From: a virus | IMG/VR virus record: IMGVR_UViG_3300043449_000393 | Span: 1 to 63,073 of that record | Strand: one strand, 5' to 3' | DNA length: 63,073 nucleotides | Notes under the pieces: model-generated | Database searches by the model: none | What the model saw: only the letters and a program-made list of their open reading frames with translations | What the model was told of the DNA's origin: nothing | Made by a program: the position numbers and the translations under genes | Shown: piece by piece, positions 50,801-56,531 of the stretch | Numbering within the stretch: the first letter of the stretch is position 1 | Layout of the letters: the number at the start of each line of letters is the position of its first letter

Positions 50801-51255
50801 ACCAGTGCGTTGTAAGGCCCGGGGGTGTCGTTGGTGTTGACGAACCGCACCCAGTAGTACCGAGTGACGCTAGGCCCAACTTCATCCACATAAATGGCTC
50901 CGGGTGTCATGCCCAGAAGAACTGCAGCAGACTGCAAAGTAGTGCTGGAACCCCACACTTCTGCGTGCGCATGGCCGACGTACGCCGGGTTATCCCATGT
51001 GACGATGATGTTGCGGATTGCAGCAGTAGCTGTGACTGTTGTAGGCGGCGGGGGAGTACCTACGAAAACCGCTGGTGGAGGTTTGATGTTTCCGGCACCA
51101 TCCACAGACGCAAGACCTGAACCAACCAAATCATTGGCGGACAGCAAGCGATCGGCACCGGAGCCAGATACGAGCTCGCGCACGCGATCAAGGAACGACC
51201 GCAGGTCGCGGGGAATATCAGACGTTACGAACGGTAGTTTTTTAGACACCGGCAA
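47842..51255 (-). CDS. Large tail tip / fibre protein (J/DUF1983-like)
   Basis: 1137 residues. A fibronectin-III-like domain near residues 60-150 (TATAAIRNIIVTWDNPAYVG, TRYYWVRFVNTND). Then coiled-coil segments alternate with two close copies of a module (DPPTKRG, GDVWxDxND, LYxWSGTAWVYSPD) and a third, diverged copy. A DUF1983-like region (AQYFVKLDVNGNVAGYGVYA, about residues 755-775) and beta-rich C-terminus follow. This is the layout of tail proteins that recognise the host or hold fibres. Confidence 0.85.
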   Translation of the reverse strand: MPVSKKLPFVTSDIPRDLRSFLDRVRELVSGSGADRLLSANDLVGSGLASVDGAGNIKPPPAVFVGTPPPPTTVTATAAIRNIIVTWDNPAYVGHAHAEVWGSSTTLQSAAVLLGMTPGAIYVDEVGPSVTRYYWVRFVNTNDTPGPYNALVSTSATTGSDVTYTLGLLAGQITTTQLATALNNRINLIDGPSTTTGTIPNQLAFLQGQVDAITSYPDYAGGTTYATGDIVKYNGGLYKALSSTTGNLPTNATFWLKIGDYSSLADIVAAHTADIATLTTDLGGEVTARQALATQMRGGYTGTDLASVTTGLIFSERTARASADTGLASSISSVSATAAGKNRIFRQATAPSSPQANDIWVDTKVSYSESYFEQDFSKVKNKQYQWDGAAWLDITDVDIEDNFALVVREQTARATADDALAQDILTLNAGVNANDVAIRADLQVETTTRANADTALSSQITTLNSQVNNATTGLPVTRATLINDYSTTATVNTAIANSTTTLKAYTNTTASRTFRQNDPPTKRGVDGATDISLQAGDVWVDSNDLNKLYQWSGTAWVYSPDGAITASVTALSATLTTDYLTATDTENAIAQSATFLRAYADIQSKVFRQADPPTKRGVNAEPDPDVDIPLRSGDVWYDTNDSNKLYLWSGTAWVYSPDAVITGSVTAVDARVTTVENTKIGYCTIGGLASDNTNKAACEAAGGTWNVGIPIATAVKQVSVSDGTNSATLETRATAQKTLNDGLQAQYFVKLDVNGNVAGYGVYADEGGSEFIANVDRFAVTTPQTSIQVRAISTTYAQGAIARVAGQDSKTLVCKIGGSTGTGSITVGNIGTLIVDGTVTWQVASRVPLSVQAVPSSINGQPVPAGVYFDAGYILNATIQNAQIADLAVDNAKIASLNVGKLTAGSINVDDYIQSTGFVTGSAGWRITGNGTAEFAAASIRGQLTAAQINSNGLTIRTAAGAVILNAGTSEFSGNVIGTVDGTDASTLVTTANDAATAASTAQDAADAAQTDATAALTGLTTKLNSDARNVLAGSGGLAVGSLQWNSSGVRTSGYGVGFSANGLAAYNSAGEVTFALDGATGNATFAGDISAATGTFTGGLNVKSAASGARMEIKNNVIKVFDSAGVLRVKIGDLSA
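49272..49720 (-). repeat. Tandem coding repeat in the large tail protein
   Basis: Two segments of about 165 bases, at about 49272-49441 and 49560-49720, share most of their sequence (for example GGTGTACTC and GTACACCCACGCAGT reading). They encode the DPPTKRG...WVYSPD module. A third, diverged copy lies near 50080-50225. They arose by internal duplication and offer sites for recombination. Confidence 0.6.
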
Positions 51256-52861
51256 GCTCCTGCATGGATTGCGCTGTAGCTACCGAGAATACCTCAGTAT
51301 TGCCCTCAATGCGGAACTCCCAGTCACGACCAACTATCACAGGCAGTCTGAACGGATTGCGGTTTGCTACGGTCTGTGTGTGGACCAGCGACCCGTTGAC
51401 GTAGTACTTGGCAGTGACAGGGTAGGCCTCAGCCTCCACCTGCGAGCATGAGTAAGACATCTCGTAGGGCATGGTGAATTTCTTGGAGGTCCAGATGTAG
51501 CTGAGCGGTGTGCCTGCCTGCCAGACTTTGATCGTGCGGTCTGCGAATGCCAGAAACAACTTGTCGTTGACAAGGTCCGTGTAACCCGCAGTAGCGTACA
51601 CACTGTGCAAGGTAAACTGACCAGTGAGAAGATCGTAGATGAAGCCGCCTGTCGTCGTCCCGGTGTCGTAGAACGCCACGTACTTGCGGTCGTGCATGTA
51701 GGCATGGATCGACGATGGGTTGAACAGCGCTTGCCACTGGGCGTAGGTGAACGCAGCCTCTGACACGAGCTTAGAGCCCCCAGAATTAAGCATCACGAGG
51801 CCGTCAGGGCTGGCGTACATCACCACACCGTTGGCGCTTACGATACTGCGCTTGGATGCACAGGCTTGGTCCAGATCGGACTTGACCACCACCATGGAGT
51901 CAGGGTGGCTACCCTGCAGGAAATACGGCGTGCCCGTCGTCATCACAGCGAGAGTTGTATCCATGCGCCCAAGGCCAACCACAGGGAAGTCAATGGTCTG
52001 GTTGTACGCCACTGGCCATGCGTGCGGGCGATAGGGGTCACAGAAGTAAATGTCCCGGCCCACGAAGCCAGCCATGATGCCGTTGGGTAGGTTTATGAGT
52101 CCTCGCATCGTAGCAGGAGGCGGGAGCCACGTTAGACTTGGGATTTCTTCGCCGAGGTTTTCGGCCAGCACGGAGTCTGTGTAGCTGGTGGTGGCCGCTG
52201 TGATCTCCGCAACAAACAGGTACGTGCCCGATACCGAGCGGTAAATTCGTCTGTGGGTGGCTGTGTACCCAGAAGGAATCGCGTCGAAGTTGGTCACTGC
52301 AACGGTCTGGCCAACCTTGACATCAATGCTTGCTGAAGCAGGCGCTGGTGCGGACTCGAAGTCGTATCCAGCTTCTTTGTTGATTAGCGTGTATGTGTAC
52401 ACACGTGTTTCAGGCAGGGCTGTAGCATCAGTCGGAGTGCCTCCAAGCGTCAACAACGCAAGCGTCGTGGGAGCTGGGATACCAAGAGGTCGAGATACTG
52501 TGGGGTAGTCCGTACCAGACAATGCGATCGTGGAGTAGGTAGCCTTTGGCAATGTGCCGTCAGTGTAAAAGGTCCACTCAGACGTATCACCGGCGATTTG
52601 GCTGCGGCATGCGTCTACGTCAGTGGTCCAGTGGAACCAGTATTGCGATGTGGAGGTGATGTCTTGGCCAAAGCGGTAGATGGTCAGCGGCGTCCCAGTC
52701 TTTGTCAGTGTAGCCACTGCAGCGCTTACACCTTTGAGCGGCTGCAAAGAGCCGTTAAATACAATGCAGTTGCTGGCATCCTGCGCACTAGTGTCGGGCA
52801 GATAGCGCGGCGGCACCTTGGGCGAGATGCCACCAAAAGACTTGATCGGAATTACGGCCAT
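51242..52861 (-). CDS. Tail tubular protein B-like (gp12-like)
   Basis: 539 residues from the ATG at 52861, with AGGAAA upstream; the frame extends to 52900 without a better start. MAVIPIKSFGGISPKVPPRY and TSAQDASNCIVFNGSLQPLK, then many beta-propeller-like strands (YTYTLINKEAGYDFESAPA; LINLPNGIMAGFVGRDIYF). This resembles podovirus tail nozzle proteins related to T7 gp12. It probably forms the tail nozzle under the adaptor ring. Confidence 0.8.
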   Translation of the reverse strand: MAVIPIKSFGGISPKVPPRYLPDTSAQDASNCIVFNGSLQPLKGVSAAVATLTKTGTPLTIYRFGQDITSTSQYWFHWTTDVDACRSQIAGDTSEWTFYTDGTLPKATYSTIALSGTDYPTVSRPLGIPAPTTLALLTLGGTPTDATALPETRVYTYTLINKEAGYDFESAPAPASASIDVKVGQTVAVTNFDAIPSGYTATHRRIYRSVSGTYLFVAEITAATTSYTDSVLAENLGEEIPSLTWLPPPATMRGLINLPNGIMAGFVGRDIYFCDPYRPHAWPVAYNQTIDFPVVGLGRMDTTLAVMTTGTPYFLQGSHPDSMVVVKSDLDQACASKRSIVSANGVVMYASPDGLVMLNSGGSKLVSEAAFTYAQWQALFNPSSIHAYMHDRKYVAFYDTGTTTGGFIYDLLTGQFTLHSVYATAGYTDLVNDKLFLAFADRTIKVWQAGTPLSYIWTSKKFTMPYEMSYSCSQVEAEAYPVTAKYYVNGSLVHTQTVANRNPFRLPVIVGRDWEFRIEGNTEVFSVATAQSMQELAGV

Positions 52862-52874
52862 GATGATTTCCTCA

Positions 52875-53492
52875 CTAGGCCAGATTGTAATTGGGATCAC
52901 CGAACAGGGCCAGAGCTTGGTTGGTGTGCAAAATGCGGTCGTTCAGGCCGATCGTGCCGCCGTTGATCTTCTTGGTCAGGGCAAGGTTGTTACCCGACTC
53001 GGCAACGGCATTCAGCTTCTGCGTGCTCCAGAAATACCCTGCCGTCAGGGCGGCGTACTGGGGCGTGGCCACTAAGTCGGGCTCCATGATGAAGTCGATG
53101 CCCAGCGCCTTGCCTGCGTGGAAGTAATTTGCAGAGCCTGTCAGCTGGATGCAACCTCTGCCCCTGAACCGGAACCCGTCACCCGACGCCTCATCACGGT
53201 TTCCCATGCGGTTGGCGTAGACAAAGTTGGCGATCTTCTTGGGGTTGCGCTCAAACGTCTTGGCGAACTCCAGCGTCGGAAAGCGCTTGGGCCAGAGCTT
53301 CACCAGCGTCTCGGCGCGGTAGTTCAGGTTCTCCTCCAACACGCGAAAGTTGCCGCACTCGTGGCCACACTGCCCGATGAAAGCGGCTTGTTGGCGTGGC
53401 GTCAGGATGCCGAAGCGCTCAAACGTCTCGTTCAGGGGGTCGACCCACTTGGGGTCGATATGCAGTTGTTTGAGTTGGCTAGCGTTGACCAT
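52875..53492 (-). CDS. Endolysin, GH19-type muramidase/chitinase fold
   Basis: 205 residues, no signal peptide. GHECGNFRVLEENLNYRAET carries the catalytic Glu; NRMGNRDEASGDGFRFRGRG followed by CIQLTG is the classic GH19 substrate-cleft signature. It cleaves peptidoglycan at the end of infection. It overlaps the end of the inner-membrane spanin. Confidence 0.93.
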   Translation of the reverse strand: MVNASQLKQLHIDPKWVDPLNETFERFGILTPRQQAAFIGQCGHECGNFRVLEENLNYRAETLVKLWPKRFPTLEFAKTFERNPKKIANFVYANRMGNRDEASGDGFRFRGRGCIQLTGSANYFHAGKALGIDFIMEPDLVATPQYAALTAGYFWSTQKLNAVAESGNNLALTKKINGGTIGLNDRILHTNQALALFGDPNYNLA

Positions 53493-53952
53493 TCACAATG
53501 CTCCTCATTTCGTCATAGGCTGCGATGCAGGCGTTGAGCTGGTTGATGGCCCGGTCTCCGTCGGCTGCGATCTCAGCAATAAGGCGGAGAGTCTCTCGGT
53601 CAGATTCGCTTGCCGCTTCTGGGCTATTTCCGGGGGCAGGGGCGGCACTTGGGCTGGCTTGTACACAACTGGCGGTGGGGAGGCGCACCCGGCCAGCAGC
53701 AATGAGGCGATTGAGATCAGTTTGTTTCTTAGCGACATCGGTGTTGGCCTTTCTCAGCTCTTCGTCTTTGGACGCGACGGCCTTGGCCATCTCCTGCTCT
53801 TTGGTGCGTGCCTCGTCGTTCTTTCGGGCAATCTCCACCTGCATCTGAGCATCACGCTCGTACCAGCCGTTGTGGTGACCGTAGAAGTACGACCCTAGGC
53901 CAATGACGAGCGCACCCGTCGCGGCCCATGGGAGCGGCACGCCAAACATCAC
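53479..53952 (-). CDS. Rz: Inner-membrane spanin, Rz-like
   Basis: 157 residues. One N-terminal membrane anchor (AATGALVIGLGSYFYG) is followed by a long charged coiled-coil (EIARKNDEARTKEQEMAKAV and further), the layout of Rz-type i-spanins that span the periplasm and fuse inner and outer membranes. The matching lipoprotein gene lies wholly inside it in another frame. It lies between holin-like genes and the endolysin. Confidence 0.85.
   Translation of the reverse strand: MMFGVPLPWAATGALVIGLGSYFYGHHNGWYERDAQMQVEIARKNDEARTKEQEMAKAVASKDEELRKANTDVAKKQTDLNRLIAAGRVRLPTASCVQASPSAAPAPGNSPEAASESDRETLRLIAEIAADGDRAINQLNACIAAYDEMRSIVNGQR
53505..53738 (-). CDS. Rz1: Outer-membrane spanin, Rz1-like lipoprotein (nested)
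   Basis: 77 residues, entirely inside the Rz-like gene in a different frame. MSLRNKLISIASLLLAGCAS has a basic N-region, hydrophobic core and lipobox LLAGC. The mature part is Pro-rich (SPPPVVYKPAQVPPLPPE), as in Rz1. The full nesting is the most compact spanin arrangement. Confidence 0.85.
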   Translation of the reverse strand: MSLRNKLISIASLLLAGCASPPPVVYKPAQVPPLPPEIAQKRQANLTERLSALLLRSQPTETGPSTSSTPASQPMTK

Positions 53953-54410
53953 GCCTTCACTTCCTGACGGGCAGCGGCCAGAACCTCGCGCTCAGCGTCG
54001 TCTTCCATGTGCTCGGGCGGAGTCGTCGGGGGTGGGCCGGGAGTCCATGACTCGTCCAGCTCTGGGTTCTGGTAACCCATCCAGTTGAAGTTGGGCAGGG
54101 CGGAAGCGACTGGCAGCGGTGCCGGTGGAGTTGGGCCGGATACGGGCGGTGCCTCAGACTTTGGGGGTGGATTACCCGTCACGGCGTTGACAGCCATGCC
54201 CACGCCCTTTTTGCCAACCACGCCACCAATACCACCTACTATCAACAGCACGATGTCGTTGAGCATCTTGGTGTACGCCTGATCAATGGGGGCCATCGAC
54301 TTGATTGGCTGAGTGACAAAGGTCACCGAATACAGCAGTGAGAACACAATGCCCGCGAGGATCAGCGTGATCATGACGACCACAAAAGCCCAAACGTACG
54401 TCTCGATCAT
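53949..54410 (-). CDS. Holin-like membrane protein
   Basis: 153 residues from the ATG at 54410 (the open frame extends to 54584 but overlaps the lipoprotein gene). One long membrane helix (YVWAFVVVMITLILAGIVFS) and a second Gly/Ile/Val-rich one (DIVLLIVGGIGGVVG), then a long Pro-rich charged tail. Two membrane helices and the place before the spanins make it the best holin candidate, although the tail is unusually long. Confidence 0.65.
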   Translation of the reverse strand: MIETYVWAFVVVMITLILAGIVFSLLYSVTFVTQPIKSMAPIDQAYTKMLNDIVLLIVGGIGGVVGKKGVGMAVNAVTGNPPPKSEAPPVSGPTPPAPLPVASALPNFNWMGYQNPELDESWTPGPPPTTPPEHMEDDAEREVLAAARQEVKA

Positions 54411-54411
54411 C

Positions 54412-54630
54412 TCAGCGCTTAGCGGCTGGCTCGGATGCTTGTTTTGTTGACTCAATTTGCTTCTCCAAAATAGGGGCAACGAGGTACTCAGGGCACTGCT
54501 GAGTGAACTGGCACTTGGGTTTTTGGCAGGCTTCTTTGTAGAAGTTATCTGGGTTTTGGCAGGGGTACCTGTACCTGTCCTCACAGGCCGTCAGGACCAA
54601 GGCAACGCACAGCGCAATGACATATTTCAT
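54412..54630 (-). CDS. Small Cys-rich lipoprotein
   Basis: 72 residues. MKYVIALCVALVLTACEDR: basic start, hydrophobic core, and lipobox LTAC. Five more Cys in the mature part (YPCQNPD, ACQKPKCQ, QQCPE). It may sit on the outer or inner membrane and help lysis or superinfection exclusion. Family unknown. Confidence 0.68.
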   Translation of the reverse strand: MKYVIALCVALVLTACEDRYRYPCQNPDNFYKEACQKPKCQFTQQCPEYLVAPILEKQIESTKQASEPAAKR

Positions 54631-54785
54631 ATACCCAGTTTCCCCAACAAACCTTCAATGATTCTATCGACGAGCTTTGGCGGCAGGTACTTCAGCAGGT
54701 CGATGAACACCCAGAAAAACGCAAGGTAACAACTTATTTTAAGCCACTGGTTGAAACCATTCCTGACCTCTTCCCAGCGGTCCAT
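54627..54785 (-). CDS. Small single-pass membrane protein
   Basis: 52 residues from the ATG at 54785; overlaps the lipoprotein gene by four bases. MDRWEEVRNGFNQWLK is followed by one hydrophobic helix (ISCYLAFFWVFIDLLKYL) and an amphipathic end. Perhaps a lysis accessory. Confidence 0.6.
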   Translation of the reverse strand: MDRWEEVRNGFNQWLKISCYLAFFWVFIDLLKYLPPKLVDRIIEGLLGKLGI

Positions 54786-54786
54786 G

Positions 54787-55281
54787 TCACCGCACGCACT
54801 TACCTGCAGAGTAGCAGTAGTCCATAAACTCCACCAGCCCCCAGAGCGCAAACACCAGCATGACCGAAATCAGCCCGATGGCGAGGAACAGTTCGTTGAG
54901 CTCAGCCTGACGCTTCTTGGCGTTCCGCACACGGTCTTTCTCGCGGGAAGCCTCGGCTTTGTCCTCGGCGTCCATCTCGATTACACGCTGCATGATGCTG
55001 TCCCACACGTCCATGTTGTTGGAGGCGAAGAACAGATTTTTGAGCTCAGTCTCAAAGTCACGCTGGGACTTCAACGCCAGCTCGATTTCGATGGCTTTGC
55101 CCATGTTGGAGCCACCGGCCTTCTTCGCCTCGCGTGCGGCCTTGGTTGCCGTGTGCTTAGCGTCAAAATACTTGCCGATCAACGGGCCGAGACTGGCCAC
55201 ATCGTCGACGGTCGACGATGCTTTTTTGATCAGTTTGACAGCGGACTGAACCGCCGCAAAGGCCGTGATCGGGTCAATCAT
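54787..55281 (-). CDS. Helical protein with C-terminal membrane segment
   Basis: 164 residues from the ATG at 55281. Long charged helices (AAREAKKAGGSNMGKAIEIE; EDKAEASREKDRVRNAKKRQ) lead to a membrane helix (LFLAIGLISVMLVFALWGLV). Located in the lysis region. Function unknown. Confidence 0.65.
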   Translation of the reverse strand: MIDPITAFAAVQSAVKLIKKASSTVDDVASLGPLIGKYFDAKHTATKAAREAKKAGGSNMGKAIEIELALKSQRDFETELKNLFFASNNMDVWDSIMQRVIEMDAEDKAEASREKDRVRNAKKRQAELNELFLAIGLISVMLVFALWGLVEFMDYCYSAGKCVR

Positions 55282-55315
55282 TATGTGCTCCTCAGCTTGG
55301 ACTTGATGACCGCGA

Positions 55316-55408
55316 TTATCGCAGCACCTCAACTAACACCTTCGCCGTCCAGACGACGATGCCAACAAGAAGGGCCGCAGCAATAAAGCTAACAGCCCAT
55401 TCTTTCAT
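55316..55408 (-). CDS. 30-residue membrane peptide
   Basis: MKEWAVSFIAAALLVGIVVW and a short tail (TAKVLVEVLR): one membrane helix. The ATG at 55408 overlaps the preceding stop (ATGA), which supports translation. Short membrane peptides like this often act as holin or antiholin parts. Confidence 0.55.
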   Translation of the reverse strand: MKEWAVSFIAAALLVGIVVWTAKVLVEVLR

Positions 55409-55680
55409 GACACCTTAACCCCGTGATTTTTTAAGAAGTCTACAAGTATGTAGCCAACCCCGACAATTGCCGCCCATACAAGGCCAGCAAGACTTTTCTC
55501 AATAACTGCATCACGAAAACGGATTTTTCTTGCTTGTGCAGAAATAGCTAGTCGAACCCATTGGAGTTCTTCTTCACTAAGATTATGCTTTGCTGACGAC
55601 TGAATAGCAGACGCAATTTCAGCAATTAACAAAGCTCGGTCTTCTGGCGTCATCTTTTCAACCTTTGATACTTTTATCAA
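55405..55680 (-). CDS. Small protein with C-terminal membrane helix
   Basis: 91 residues. A helical front (MTPEDRALLIAEIASAIQSS; SEEELQWVRLAISAQARKI) and one membrane helix (SLAGLVWAAIVGVGYILVDF). More A/T-rich than its neighbours, suggesting recent acquisition. Function unknown. Confidence 0.65.
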   Translation of the reverse strand: MIKVSKVEKMTPEDRALLIAEIASAIQSSAKHNLSEEELQWVRLAISAQARKIRFRDAVIEKSLAGLVWAAIVGVGYILVDFLKNHGVKVS

Positions 55681-55711
55681 ATTGCCGATTTTTGAAAAAC
55701 GATAGGGTCAT

Positions 55712-56020
55712 TCATACGTTTCCCCAAGGCGTACCAGTAGCGGTCACAGGGTTTTTCTGCAACTCAATCTGAGCAGCCAGAGCAGCTTCAGTAGCGTCTT
55801 TGTCCACGCCATCAGACCAGCACCAGCCAAGAACGTCTTGCTCTGTAATCTCATCGTAAGGCGTAAGATCAACATTTTCTTCAGGTTTTGTGAAAGAGCA
55901 AGTCGAATAGATGGAGGCTGTGTAGTCGCCATCAGTGGCTGTGGCAGTCCAGTGGGCAACATTTATGAAATTGTCTGCTGTCAAGCGGTCGCACTGAGTG
56001 ATTGTCCAAATGATATTCAT
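55712..56020 (-). CDS. DUF7936-like fibre-associated protein
   Basis: 102 residues, MNIIWTITQCDRLTADNFIN, then VAHWTATATDGDYTASIYST. This beta-sandwich-like opening recurs in small proteins coded beside tail fibres of many phages (DUF7936-like, memory). The leader AGGACTCATCATGA also precedes the 11-codon frame at 56478-56513. Role unknown. Confidence 0.72.
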   Translation of the reverse strand: MNIIWTITQCDRLTADNFINVAHWTATATDGDYTASIYSTCSFTKPEENVDLTPYDEITEQDVLGWCWSDGVDKDATEAALAAQIELQKNPVTATGTPWGNV

Positions 56021-56029
56021 GATGAGTCC

Positions 56030-56218
56030 TTACTTTTGGTTAATGGGTTGAGTGGTAATGATTCGCAGCAGCGTGACAGCAACTGCAATTGCTACGCCCA
56101 CAAACATCTGTTCTGTGGGGCCAAGCGGGAGGAGACCGATGTAACCTTGCACAACAGACAGCACTGCAAGGATGATGGAAAACCAGACGGTTCTTGACTT
56201 GAGCATTTGCATCAGCAT
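56030..56218 (-). CDS. Holin-like two-helix membrane protein
   Basis: 62 residues. MLMQMLKSRTVWFSIILAVL is the first helix start; the second is QMFVGVAIAVAVTLLRIITT. Short two-helix proteins of this kind beside tail fibres are usually called holins in related phages (from memory). A second holin candidate besides 53949-54410. Confidence 0.68.
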   Translation of the reverse strand: MLMQMLKSRTVWFSIILAVLSVVQGYIGLLPLGPTEQMFVGVAIAVAVTLLRIITTQPINQK

Positions 56219-56230
56219 TGTGATCTTTCT

Positions 56231-56485
56231 TTAAAAGTAAGAGCAATAAAAACCAAGAGCGCCACCAGCCGATGTAACCAGAGCGTCCCAAATGTCAGGT
56301 GTATGGTTTTCCTTGTTTAAAGCGTCATAGAGTTCTTTTACAAACCCTGCAATGACGGATATGACCAAGGCGTAAACCGGGGCAGTAAAAGGTACGGCCA
56401 CAGCGAACAGCACCACCCCCATCAGGCAGTGCATTACTTTGTCTGCGGGGATGCTGCTTAGGCGTGTGAGGGCTTGCTCAATCAT
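56231..56485 (-). CDS. Small multi-pass membrane protein
   Basis: 84 residues. PADKVMHCLMGVVLFAVAVP and PVYALVISVIAGFVKELYDA give two membrane helices, a charged loop (NKENHTPDIWDALVTSAGGA) and a short C-terminal hydrophobic part. The pattern is known among phage and prophage membrane proteins, possibly lysis accessories. Function unknown. Confidence 0.68.
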   Translation of the reverse strand: MIEQALTRLSSIPADKVMHCLMGVVLFAVAVPFTAPVYALVISVIAGFVKELYDALNKENHTPDIWDALVTSAGGALGFYCSYF

Positions 56486-56513
56486 GCTGTGTCCAGTTGT
56501 ATGCGATGGTCAT
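56478..56513 (-). pseudogene. 11-codon remnant resembling the start of 55712-56020
   Basis: ATG at 56513, preceded by the same AGGACTCATC as the gene at 56020, encodes M-T-I-A-Y-N-W-T-Q-H-D and stops 3 bases before the next ATG. It resembles M-N-I-I-W-T-I-T-Q-C-D of the DUF7936-like gene. It looks like a truncated copy left by duplication and deletion. Confidence 0.4.
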
Positions 56514-56531
56514 GATGAGTCCTTTCGGGGG

